Assembly: GCA_029204225.1 (NCBI GenBank)
Contig: CM055096.1
Span: 6,933,816 to 6,997,815 of the forward strand
Direction: 5' to 3'
From: Diphasiastrum complanatum
Taxonomy: Eukaryota; Streptophyta; Lycopodiopsida; Lycopodiales; Lycopodiaceae
Length of the DNA stretch: 64,000 nt
The position numbers were made by a program, and so were the translations under genes. Under the pieces are notes generated by a model. The model was not told the DNA's origin and made no database searches. It worked only from the letters and a program-made list of their open reading frames with translations. Each line of letters starts with the position of its first letter. Positions within the stretch are counted from its first letter, which is position 1. Shown piece by piece: positions 23,255-35,500 of the stretch.

Positions 23255-23500
23255 TATTTGTGTGTGTGTGACTTTTCTATTGTTGATTTGTGTGCATACA
23301 GTTGTGTGTGTGTGGTGATCTGTGTGTGAGAGAGAGAGAGGAAGAGACAGAGAGTGTGAGGGACGGAGAGAGAGAGGATTTGTGTGTGTGCACTGTGTGT
23401 GTGTGTGAGTTTAGGATTTAGGTTTAAGGGTGCTTGGGTTTAGGGTTTAGGGTTTAGGGTGGGAGAGAGAGCTTGGATTTCCGTGCTTCTGTGTGTGCGC

Positions 23501-23575
<75 letters not shown>

Positions 23576-26500
23576 AGAGAGATGGCTGCTCGTCCCATTT
23601 GGGATGAGGTGGAGGTGATGCCTGAAAAAAATTGGCATTGCCCTTTTTGTCGAAAGCAGTTCACAGGGAACGCCTCTCGGGTTCGAGCACATCTGGGCGG
23701 GTTGCGAGTCCGACCCACGGGGGGACGCTACGGGATCGACATTTGTATGGTCATCCCCGTGGCGGAGAGGGCTCGCATTATGGAGACATATTCTGAGACA
23801 GCTGCTGAGCCCGACGAGCCGTCCACGGATGCCGCGGACTCTATTTCTATTGGTGCACCCACTGCCACCGCCCCTGCCACTGGTACACCCACCGCCCCCA
23901 CTGTCGCATCTACACCCGCCATCGCCGCTGCATCCGCACCCGCCTCCGCCAGTACTCCCCATGGATCCACAGCCTCCACTGCTGCACCTACGCCTCTGCC
24001 ATCACCGCCAGATTTGCACGGCCCGTCCACTTCCTCCGCTTCCGCACCTGCCCCTATGCCACCACCTCCAGATCCGCATCGTCCATCCGCATCCTCCCAG
24101 CTATCCACATCCCGAGGTCCCAGACAAATGTCCATGCCGGGATCTTTTAGAGAGGGGCAGCAAAGAGAGGCCACCAGGACCATAGCACAGATGTTCTATG
24201 ACCTGAACCTCCCCTTTATCATGGCATCATCCCGCATCTTTCGAGAGGCTATCTCGATCTGTGGGCCCGGCTACACACCACCCACAGCCGACGCACTACG
24301 AGGCCCTTTGCTCCAGGACCGGGTTGCATCAGTCAGAGAGGGATTGGCCGCACTGCACGAGGCTTGGGATAGATACGGCTGTTCCATCATGGCTGATGGG
24401 TGGACTGATCGTCGCAGACGTCCACTCATCAACGTGATTGTTTCTAGTTGTTACGATTCCATGTTCCTGCGCAGCATCGACGCCTCCGAGGCAGGGAGAG
24501 TGCATTCGGCCGAGTACATTTACGGCATCATTTGCGCAGTGATCGAGGAGGTCGGGCCACAACGCGTTGTCCAGGTATAATATTCTGTCATTGGTTGCTT
24601 GCTCATTTTTTGATGTTGATACAATAGTTTTGCGTAGTTTTTGATTGATTGCAATGTGTTTCTGAGCTGTGAACTGATCGTGTGAACGTATCGCGAAAGG
24701 TTGTGACAGACAATGCGTCCAACTGCCGCGGTATGGGGGAGCTTCTTATGGTAGACTACGCCTCCATTGTCTGGACTCCATGCGCCGCACACTCACTGGA
24801 CCTCCTCCTACATCCCATCGGGCGCCTGCCTTGGGTCAGTGACATTCTCATGAGGGCACTTGCGGTTGTGGACTTCGTCACACGCAAGCGCCGCATGACG
24901 GCCCTTTTCCGCACATTCAGCAGGTAACCTGCCACTTACTTTTTGGCTCGTTCAAGATGCTCCTTTTTTTTTGCTCATTTCATGTATGCCTCACATTCCG
25001 TTTGTCAATGCAAGCTCGACTTGAAGAAGCCCGCTCGCACCCGCTTCGCCTACCAGTTCATCATGCTTGAGTGGCTACACAAGCTCAAGGGTGAATTGCG
25101 GCACATGGTCACTTCGGCAGAGTTCACCACCATGGACCTGCCCCCCAGCATCAGCCGCACATGGACAGAGAGGCCACACAGGCCGTGGCCAGTTTGATTT
25201 ACGAGCTGAACCTACCTTTTGCCATCAGCGATTTTGAGCCCTTCAGAAGGGCATTCCGCCTTGCACACAGTCTGTCAGCCCTAGCTGGAGAGTCCCTGGT
25301 TTAGAGGTTGTCCGTACACACGTGTTGAGAGATAGGGTTGAGTCCTTGTCCAGAGAGATGGAGCCTCTACGCCGCCACTGGGCCACATATGGATGCAGCA
25401 TCATGTCCGATGGCTGGACTGATGTCAGCAGGAGGCCGATCCTCAACATCTTGGTCTCCAGTTGCATGGGTACACAGTTTTTGAGAGCCGTGGATTGCAG
25501 TAGAGGGGGGAGAGTCATATTTGCAAATTTCATGTACGACGTCATTAGGTCTTCCATCTTGTCCATAGGCCCCCAGCATGTCGTTACGGTGGTGACGGAC
25601 AATGCCACCAAGTGTGTTCAGATGGGTGTCCTGCTAGAGGCCGAGTTCCCTCACATCGTCCATACCCCCTGTGCGGCGCACGACATAGACCTTTTGATGG
25701 GGGACATAGGTGCACTTCCCTGGGTTAGAGCCATCGTCCGTGAGGCCCTCTTCCTGGTGACTTTTGTCACCTGGAAGAGGTGTGTTCTTGCCATGTTCCG
25801 AGTGTTCAGCCATTTGGACCTCCGTAAGCCAGCCCCCACACGCTTTGCATTCGACCTGGTGGTCATCGACCGTCTGATCAGGTGCAGGGCACAGCTTCTA
25901 TAGATGGTTTCCAGTGATCTTTGGCATGCCAGTACGTTTCAGCACACGGAGGATGCAGAGCACTTTTCTTCCACGGTGAGGGGAGACCAGTTCTGGAGGG
26001 ATGCACAGACATTGTCAGGACTGCTTCGACCACTCTACATTGTGCTCCGCATGGCTGACAGCGAGGGGTCGACACTTGGACTGGTGTATGAGCTCATGGA
26101 CCGGATCAGACAGTTCCTGCAGCTGGCCATCTTGCAGCCAGAGAGGTAAGAGGTACAGTGTTGAAATTGTTCTTTATCTTTTCAGTGTTTGCTAGTTTGT
26201 TTTTATGTCGATGTTAAGTTTTTTCCAAAATTTGCTTCGTCTTCGTGCAGGATGACGGAGCTGAGATTCATCTGGGAGACGCGGTGGAACTACTTTCACA
26301 GGAGTATCCACAGCGTTGCACACATCTTGCATCCCCTCTTCCTCTCTCCGACACAGACATTAGACAGGGATCTCGAGGCGGATTGGCTTGAGTACATCTA
26401 CAGGGTGGGTCCATGTAATAGATCCTAACACCACAGTAGGGCAAACACTAACTTGATCCACCCAACCTTGCCTACCCCCTGATATAGAGTAAGCCCCTCC

Positions 26501-29500
26501 TAGCCTAGTGTGAGGACTGGTAGCATGCAACTGCCAAGTGTCGGCCACGTGTCACTGACGTGGCCGACTGCACGTCGAGACCCAACTGGGGGCCCTATCC
26601 TGCTGACATGGTCCCTAGACTGTGTTAGGCCCGCCATGGCTATGGACCGTGCTGGGGCACACTACTCACACTGTCTTGCCCTGTTGGTCGTGTACGCTAG
26701 ACATGACCCTGACTGTGGTATCTGACCTATCTGTGTTCTCTAGGGTTCGGCACTAGTTACGAGCTCGTAACACTCCCTCCCTTTTAAGAACCGTCTTGGT
26801 CCTCTAAGACAAAGTCTGGAAAAATCTTGCGAAGGACGCTGCCTCTTTCCCAAGTGGCATTCTCAGCAGGCTGATCATTCCACTTAACCAGATATTCTCG
26901 GTATAGAGTATGATGAGTCTGCGTCTCTCTACTATCAAGAATCTCCTCTGGTTCATGTGGAGGTTGTTGAGGATCCAATGGGAGAACTAGAACACTGTCC
27001 CCTACCAGATTTTCTGATCTGGCTAAGGCTTTTCGTAACTGACTTACATGAAAGACTGGAAAAACCTTACTGTTGTGTGGGAGTTCTAGTTCATAGGTGA
27101 CCTCGCCTAGTCTCCTACTGATGGTAAAGGGACCACAATCCCTTGGAGACAACTTAGCACACACTCTTGATTTGAGGGCTTTAGAGTCGACTGGGACTCT
27201 CAAGTAGACTTTCTCACCAGCGGAGAACTGCACATCCCGTCTGTGCAGATCTGCATAATGCCTGGCTCGATCCTGGGACTGCCTGATGCTATGCTTAGTG
27301 TAATAGATCCTAACACCACAGTAGGGCAAACACTAACTGATCCACCCAACCTTGCCTACTCCCTGATATAGAGTAAGCCCCTCCTAGCCCAGTGTGAGGA
27401 CTGGTAGCATGCAACTGCCAAGTGTCGGCCACGTGGCACTGACGTGGCCGACTGCACGTCGGGACCCAACTGGGGGCCTTATCCTGCTGACAGGGTCCCT
27501 AGGCTGTGTTAGGCCCGCCATGGCTATGGACTGTGCTGGGGCACACTACTCACACTGTCTTGCCCTGTTGGTCATGTACGCTGGACACGACCCTGACTGT
27601 GGTATCTGACCTATCTGTGTTCTCTAGGGTTCGGCACTGGTTACGAGCTCGTAACACTCCCTCCCCCTTAAGAACCGTCTTGGTCCTCTAAGACAAAGTC
27701 TGGAAAAATCTTGCGAAGGACGCTGCCTCTTTCCCAAGTGGCATTCTCAACAGGCTGATCATTCCACTTAACCAGATATTCTCGGTATAGAGTATGACGA
27801 GTTTGCGTCTCTCTACTATCTAGAATTTCCTCTGGTTCATGTGGAGGTTGTTGAGGATCCAATGGGAGAACTAGAACACTGTCCCCTACCAGATTATCTG
27901 ATCTGGTTAAGGCTTTTCGTAACTGACTTACATGAAAAACTGGAAAAACCTTACTGCTGTGTGGGAGTTCTAGTTCATAGGTGACCTTGCCTAGTCTCCT
28001 ACTGATGGTAAAGGGACCACAATACCTTGGAGACAACTTAGCACACACTCCTGATTTGAGGGTTTTAGAGTCAACTGGGACTCTCAAGTAGACTTTCTCA
28101 CCAGTGGAGAACTGCACATCCCGTCTGTGTGGATCTGCATAATGCCTGGCTCGATCCTGGGATTGTCTAATGCTACGCTTAGCATGTTCTATCATCTGGT
28201 TTAGGTCTTCTAAAAAGTTTCTGGCTGCTTCAACTTTTTCTTGTTTAAACCCTACAGCTGTGGGTGAGCGTGGCTGAAAACCGTACATCAGCATAAATGG
28301 GCTGTATCCCGTAGCTGAATGTTTGGTACTGTTGTAAGCAAACTCTAATATCGAGAGATACTCCTCCCAATTAGCCTGCCTCTTGCTGACGTATGCACGA
28401 AGCATATCCTCCAGCACTTGATTTACCCTTTCTGTTTGACCGTCCGTCTGTGGATGGTCGGTGGTACTCATATTAAGTTTAGTATGGAGATGATGGAATA
28501 CTGCCTTCCAAAAATTTCCAGTAAACTTACTGTCCCGGTCGCTGACTATGCCGGAAGGTAGACCGTACAATTTAAATAGCCCGTCTACAAACAACCTCGC
28601 TAACTCTGGAGCTCTAACGGTTGTTTTGGTCGGAATAAAATGAGCCATTTTGGTCAGACGGTCAACTGTGACCCATATAGCGTCATTACCCTTTTGGGTT
28701 TTAGGCAGGCCTACTATAAAATCCATGGAGATACTCTCCCATTTACCAGCTGGTATTTCTAAGGGATGCAACAACCCTCCTGCCTTTAAACGCTCTGCTT
28801 TATTTACTTGACATTTCTGGCAACTGGTTACATACTGGTGGACGTCCTTTTTCATACTGGGCCAGAAAAATTGCCTACGAAGAAGCTCATAGGTCTTCTG
28901 TATGCCTGGGTGTCCCGCGCTAGGATTGTCATGACATTCATATAGGACCTGCTGCCTATAATCCTCTGAATTGGGGACACATACTCTATCTCTATAGAGC
29001 AAGTACTCATCCTGAATGGAATACTGTTTCCATTTGAATCCTTGAGTCAACTGACCCTCAACCACTGGGGTTTGCTTGGGTGATACAGGCTCAGAATCCT
29101 CAACGTCATTTGATGACGTATACTCGGACTCATCATCATCCTCAACGGAAGCTGCCGTATTCTTGGATGAACTGGCACCAGCCCCGGGAACTGGTTCTGG
29201 AGTCTGTAACTGTCTGTTCTGGACTGAGTTCCAGATAATAGAGAAGAATGCATCATGCTGGCATTTCCCTCTCAAGGACTCGAGTAACTCATTACGAATC
29301 TGAGTAAAACTCAGCTCGTTTATCATAGGCATTCTGCTAAGGGCATCTGCTACTGTATTGAATTTTCCACGCCTATATCTGATAGACATGTCAAACTCTT
29401 GCATCAACTCTGCCCAACGAGCTTTCCGACCTCTAAGCTCAGATTGATTGCAAAGGTATCTGAGACTCTCATGGTCTGTCAGGACCTCAAAGTTGGCACC

Positions 29501-32500
29501 ATACAAATAATGCCTCCAAGTCTTAAGGGCATGGACTATAGAAAAGAGTTCCTTTTCATAGGCACTATACCTAGTCTGTGCTGGCTCGAGTATTTTACTC
29601 TCGAACGCAACTGGTCGTCCACCCTGAGTTAGCACAGCACCTACTGCAAAGTCGCTAGCATCTGTTTCGACCACAAATGACTGATTGGGGTCGACGACTT
29701 TTAAAACTGGTGCTGTAGCTAAGGCTGTTTTGAGAGCATCAAAGCTCTCCTGTTGTGCGGACTCCCAAATGAACTCCTTTCCCTTCCCCTTAAGGAGATT
29801 TGTCATAGGGACTGCTATCTGAGCATATTCCTTGACAAATCGTCTGTAATATCCCGCCAGACCAAGAAAGATTTGAAGTTCCAAAATATTCTGAGGTCTC
29901 AGCCAACTGAGTATGGCTTTAACCTTATTTGGGTCCATCTTAATCCCATATTTTTTTATCTTCACCCTTAGCTAATGAAACTATGTACCTATGCTGACTA
30001 GGTACTTCTGGTAGTTTAAGCTTTTTAACCAGGGTGTGGTTGATGAAATTATGGGTTGCCCCATCATCAACCATGACTCTTACTGACTGGTTACCAACTT
30101 TCCCATGCATACGTACTAGGTCATGCGGCCCAAAGCTGAAGGGTCTCGCTAGCATTGCAGAGGTCAGCTGGCAACAGTGTTCATGATCTTCATGATACAC
30201 TTTGATCTCGGAAGCTGCCGAGTCACTGGGGAAACATACAGTCTGAACAAGATGAACTTGTTTTTTATCTTTCTTATCTTTTTTAGTGAAAGGCCCCTTG
30301 GGAAACTGTCTGACTGTGTGTCCCTTGCCCATACACACAAAGCACAAACGTTCTTGTTTGGCTTTCTCAAAATCATCTGGTTTTAAGGGCTGTATGAGTG
30401 AAGGGCGTTTCTGAGGAGCTTCACCTTTAAATTTATCTTCTTTCTTTCTTTTTAAAAATTTCTTTTTAAATTGAAAGTCTTTCTGAGGAAGCTGCTCAGA
30501 AAGTGGTTGTTGTCTCGCTCTCTTCCTACCCACTGAATCATCATAGATTTGAGCATATCTGAGAGCTTGCTCAAGGGTAGTAGGCGAGTTTCTCTGGACC
30601 TCTACTTTATATTCATCTTTGAGGCCACGGACAAATCCCCTGATTTTTTGATAGTCATCCATATTTTTAATCTTTAAAATTGCCTCTCGATACTGCGAGA
30701 TATATTGGATGAGGGACTTGTCCATTACTGTTCTTTCCCAGGCTTCCCAGGCTCTATCAAGTTCATTCTCTGGTAGAAATTCTCTTAGGAAAGCTTCTTC
30801 AAAAGCTTTCCATGACCGGGGAGTCTGCCCAGTCTCCTGGAGATTTAACCACCACTTATAGGCCATAGGCCCTAAAGAAAGACTGGCCTCAATTGCTTGC
30901 AAATGGTCAGGGGTCTGTTTAAGAGCATGAATGTTCTTCCATTTGCTGAGGAAGGTTTGTAGAATATCTGCATTTCTATCCTTCTCTTCCCCATTAAAAG
31001 TAGGAGGCTTTAAATCTTTAAAAACACTGGGGTGAGACCGTAAAGTCTCACCCGAAACTGATGGAAGTGGAGAAGGGGATAACTGAGAAGTGGAGGGAAG
31101 GCTTCCTTTCGCGGAGCTCAAAATCAAGTTTTTGAGTTCAGCGAACGAGTCGTCCACACTGGACTTGAAATTGGCTAATGCCAGCTTCAGTTCATCCACT
31201 TCTGTTACCAATTGGAGGAACTGCTCCTTGGTAACCAGTTCGTCGAGTTCTTCGGCGAACTGTTCCTGTTCTTCTACTTCCATGGGTTCCTTCCCTTTTC
31301 TGTAAGCCAAGGCTTCTGTTTCAAGTTCGTCGAAGCCTCTCTCCTGGGGTTGATCAGGTCCCTGAGGAGTGGTCATCTTCGAAATTGAAAGAGAGCTACC
31401 TTAACTTCTGAAGGAAAAAAGTCTAAAAGACTAATTTACAACTGTACAAGGGAAAGGAAAGATGACTTAGCTGTTTCTGAGGACTGTACTTCCAAAGAAA
31501 GAATGAAGAGGAACCCTTTCAGCTCTTTTCCCCAAAATTTCAGACCTGCTGTTCCGAAAAATGCCAGTTTGAAGCTTCAAAACGGTGCTAAATTTCCCGG
31601 TTTTTTGATGATAGTAGCTCGCTGGTCTGATAGGAATCCTCTTGCTCCAAATCTCTGACGTTGGGGCCCAAAAACTTGTTGAAAAACCAGATTTTCAGAA
31701 GTACTGGCAGCGCTGGCCCTGCTCCTCCTTTTTGGCTTCAAACTCGCTGAGAACCAGTAACTTTTTCCCTGGAAATCGGATGTAGGTCTCTGACTGTACA
31801 GCGATGGAGGTGCTGGCTTCTTCCTACTCTAATTTCGCTGGGAAAACTATAGAGAATCCTCTCAACTCAGTGGGAAACAGCTGTTTTTTCAGCGAGTTAC
31901 CTACACTTGGAATCTGACTCCTTGCTACTGTGATTTCTCAGTGGAAATCAGAAGTTTGAAGGCTGCTCCTACAGCGATCCTCCTCCTCTATTCCTCTCTG
32001 AGAATCTGAGAAACACTTCCTATCTTCTGATAGCTTTCTCTACTACTGTCCTGAACTCCCTAGGATGGAGATGACTCTGATACCAGTGTAATAGATCCTA
32101 ACACCACAGTAGGGCAAACACTAACTGATCCACCCAACCTTGCCTACTCCCTGATATAGAGTAAGCCCCTCCTAGCCCAGTGTGAGGACTGGTAGCATGC
32201 AACTGCCAAGTGTCGGCCACGTGGCACTGACGTGGCCGACTGCACGTCGGGACCCAACTGGGGGCCCTATCCTGCTGACAGGGTCCCTAGGCTGTGTTAG
32301 GCCCGCCATGGCTATGGACCGTGCTGGGGCACACTACTCACACTGTCTTGCCCTGTTGGTCATGTACGCTGGACACGACCCTGACTGTGGTATCTGACCT
32401 ATCTGTGTTCTCTAGGGTTCGGCACTGGTTACGAGCTCGTAACACTTAGCATGTTCTATCATCTGGTTTAGGTCCTCTAAAAAGTTTCTGGCTGCTTCAA

Positions 32501-35500
32501 CTTTTTCGTTTAAACCCTACAGTTGTGGGTGAGCGTGGCTGAAAACCGTACATCAGCATAAATGGGCTGTATCCCGTAGCTGAATGTTTGGTACTGATAT
32601 AGCAAACTCTAATATTGAGAGATACTCCTCCCAATTAGTCTGCTTCTTGCTGACGTATGCACGAAGCATATCCTCCAGCACCTGATTTACCCTCTCTGTT
32701 TGACCGTCCGTCTGTGGATGGTCGGTGGTACTCATATTAAGTTTAGTATGGAGATGATGGAATACTGCCCTCCAAAAATTTCCAGTAAACTTACTGTCCC
32801 GATCACTGACTATGCCGGAAGGTAGACCGTACAATTTAAATAGCCCGTCTACAAACAACCTCGCTAACTCTGGAGCTCTAACGGTTGTTTTGGTCGGAAT
32901 GAAATGAGCCATTTTGGTCAGACGGTCAATTGTGACCCATATAGCATCATTACCCTTTTGGGTTTTAGGCAGGCCTACTATAAAATCCATGGAGATACTC
33001 TCCCATTTACCAGCTGGTATTTCTAAGGGCTGCAACAACCCTCCTGCTGTTAAACGCTCTGCTTTGTTTACTTGACATTTCTGGCAACTGGTTACATACT
33101 GGTGGACGTCCTTTTTCATACTGGGCCAAAAAGATTGCCTACGAAGAAGCTCATAGGTCTTCTGTATGCTTGGGTGTCCCGCACTAGGATTGTCATGACA
33201 TTCATATAGGACCTGCTGCCTATAATCCTCTGAATTGGGGATACATACTCTATCTCTATAGAGCAAGTACTCATCCTGAATGGAATACTGTTTCCATTTG
33301 AATCCTTGAGTCAACTGACCCTCAACCACTGGGGTTTGCTTGGGTAATACAGGCTCAGAATCCTCAACGTCATCTGACGACGTATACTCGGACTCATCAT
33401 CATCTTCAACAGAAGCTGCCGTATTCTTGGATGAACTGGCACCAGCCCCGGGAACTGGTTCTGGAGTCTGTAACTGTCTGCTCTGGACTGAGTTCCAGAT
33501 AGTAGAGAAGAATGCATCATGCTGGCACTTCCCTCTCAAGGACTTGAGTAACTCATTTGCCAAGGACCTTCCTTGCTGTCAGGGTAGCAGTCTAACTGTC
33601 TCCAAAACTCAGATTTGAAGAGTTGAAACAGTGGGAAACTTCTGATCGGATCCTTGAAGACCCTCGCTATCTGCCTTTCAGAACTGTGGCTCCAAAAAAA
33701 ATCTGGATTTGGGGCTTAACTTCCCTGGAAAATTCTGATTTGGAGTGTGCTCCTCCCTCGCTGCCAGGCAAGTAGCCTCCCTGCTCAAAATCCCTATGAT
33801 TTGAGGCTCACCTCTCTTGCAAAAGGTCAGATTTATCAAGAACCCACAGCGCGGGATCTGCATAGTTCTCCCTCTCCAGATTCCGCTCAGATCTCAGTAA
33901 TTTCCTCCTGTGAATCAGAACTAGATCCTCTATACTACAGCGATGGATCTATGCTACAGTAGAGTTCTGATTTTTTCCTCAGATGGCTTGGAATTACACT
34001 GAAATTTCCAGGTTAGATAGCTGTCTCTACAGCGATTTCTCTCCTCTAAGCCTTTCTGAAAATCTCAAAGAATATTCCTATCCTCTGATAACTTATTCTA
34101 CTATTGCTACTCAGCTCCCAAAGATGGAGATGGCTCTGATACCAGTGTAATAGGTCCTAACACCACAGTAGGGCAAACACTAACTTGATCCACCCAACCT
34201 TGCCTACCCCCTGATATAGAGTAAGCCCCTCCTAGCCCAGTATGAGGACTGGTAGCATGCAACTGCCAAGTGTCGGCCACGTGTCACTGACGTGGCCGAC
34301 TGCACGTCGAGACCCAACTAGGGCCCTATCCTGCTGACAGGGTCCCTAGACTGTGTTAGGCCCGCCATGGCTATGGACCGTGCTGGGGCACACTACTCAC
34401 ACTGTCTTGCCCTGTTGGTCGTGTACGCTGGACACGACCCTGACTGTGGTATCTGACCTATCTGTGTTCTCTAGGGTTCGGCACTGGTTACGAGCTCGTA
34501 ACAGTCCACACATTGGCTTGGATCCTATCAGACTCATGGAGGAGTTAGCTGCATTTCGTTTCGGCATGGGCACGTTCGGTCACCTGGCTGCTCAGGATCC
34601 AGAGAGGAGGCAGCTCCCCATTACCTGGTGGACCATGTTCGGTAGCACCTATCCCTCCATACAGCGTCTTTCACAGGTATGTATCTCATCTCATCCTCCC
34701 TTGCTGTATTTCGTTGACGTTCCACCTGTGGTAACCAGTCAGTAAGAGTTATGGTTGATGATGGGGCAACCCATAATTTCATCAACTACACCCTGGTTAA
34801 AAAACATAAACTACCAGAAGTACCTAGTCAGCATAGGTACATAGTTTCACTAGCTAAGGGTGAAGATAAGAAAATCTGGGAAACTATGGTAAGTGGCTTG
34901 AATCTTGGTATTCAGGGGTACCAAGATGAAATAAACTTTCAGATAATGCACCTGGATCGCACAGACATTGTTCTCGGGAGAGATTGGCTCTACAGTTTAG
35001 GACCTTCCCTCCACAGAAATTATCAGGAGAACACCCTCAGCTTCCAGCATAAAGGCCGAGAGATCCAGTTGCATGGGGAGCATGATGTTCCCAACAGCCC
35101 TATGGTCTGCAATTCAGAGCTCTGTCAGCTAATCGGAGACGACGACCATCAGGTATTCTTATGTGACTTTCAGTTTATTCCTGAAGTTTCTATTTCTAGT
35201 TCTATACAACAGAAAATTAGTAAATTAGAAACTTTATTTATTTAAAGATGTTTTTCCTGAAGATTTGCTACATGGTTTGCCACCTAGCAGAGAGGTAGAT
35301 CATGTAATAAACCTAGTACCAGGTACAACACCTATTTCTAAACCTCCGTATCGGGTCAGCCGAACAGATGATGAAGAAATAACTAGGCAGTTAACAGATT
35401 ATCTTGGGAAAGGCCTAATTCAGACCAGTAGTTCACCATGGGCCTCACCAGTCCTATTGGTGAAAAAGAAAGAGGGGTCTATGCGTCTTTGCGTAGATTA

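Larger units (their letters stand above)
27299..32444 (-). mobile_element. Ty3 chromovirus family B, copy B1, nested in B2
   Basis: 5146 bp with LTRs at 27299-27656 (3') and 32087-32444 (5') that differ at about two positions, and exact 5-bp duplications cttag. It has the long leader and gag with a start codon, but a deletion of about 1.1 kb removes the RT core. It inserted into the integrase-end codons of B2, so it is the younger of the two. Confidence 0.93.
26414..34503 (-). mobile_element. Ty3 chromovirus family B, copy B2, internally deleted and hosting B1
   Basis: Minus-oriented element with LTRs 26414-26772 (3') and 34146-34503 (5') and target duplication gtcca. Its pol is cut by copy B1 at 27299-32444 with duplication cttag (27294-27298 and 32445-32449). 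Outside B1 it keeps only the pol end, integrase, a linker and the leader; gag, protease and RT are deleted at about 33563. It sits in hAT unit 2. Confidence 0.9.
25160..34676 (+). pseudogene. hAT transposase unit 2, interrupted by retrotransposon
   Basis: A second, divergent hAT core lies directly downstream. It starts [11 protein letters not shown] and has a stop and frameshift near 25300. It is then open from 25322 ([47 protein letters not shown]). It lacks both introns of unit 1 at the matching points but has its own at 26146-26250 (donor gtaaga, acceptor gtgcag). Coding halts at 26413 at the B2 insertion and resumes at 34509 with [11 protein letters not shown] and [14 protein letters not shown], the hATC dimerisation motif, ending at a donor-like cag|gtatgt at 34677. 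Confidence 0.75.
22926..34728 (+). mobile_element. hAT element IV with BED/DUF659 transposase, broken by family B
   Basis: The left end is CATACATGAGGGTCCGGGCC after a (TA)n tract. Subterminal GGACGCGTCC palindromes occur at about 22981, 23008, 23039 and 23062, followed by poly-T and poly-A runs. Transposase coding starts at 23582. At 26414 the Ty3 copy B2 (with B1 inside) interrupts it, with gtcca duplicated at 26409-26413 and 34504-34508. The hAT coding resumes to 34676. The right end was lost at the join with copy B3 near 34729. Confidence 0.75.

Noticed and set aside
23139-23271. Open frames of Arg-Glu or Ser-Leu repeats over GA/CT tracts (also 50264-50470, 62837-62940, 23440-23718)
   Set aside because: They arise because a two-base repeat stays open in every frame; no domain, and they match LINE or hAT flanking DNA.
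23436-23460. Telomere or subtelomere
   Set aside because: Only three to four units, inside an element and with ordinary DNA on both sides.
23829-24185. Pro-rich frame in plus frame 2 and its antisense Gly/Ala/Val frame across the hAT linker
   Set aside because: Low-complexity shadows of the transposase Ala/Pro/Thr linker.
26510-26725. A 71-codon frame repeated in every family B LTR
   Set aside because: It lies wholly inside the LTR, runs antisense to the element, and changes freely between copies; no evidence of a protein.
27668-29965. Short frames opposite pol (for example 29076-29303, 29399-29632 and the same set at 42.1-42.7 kb)
   Set aside because: Shadows of the pol coding strand; they recur in every family B copy for that reason.
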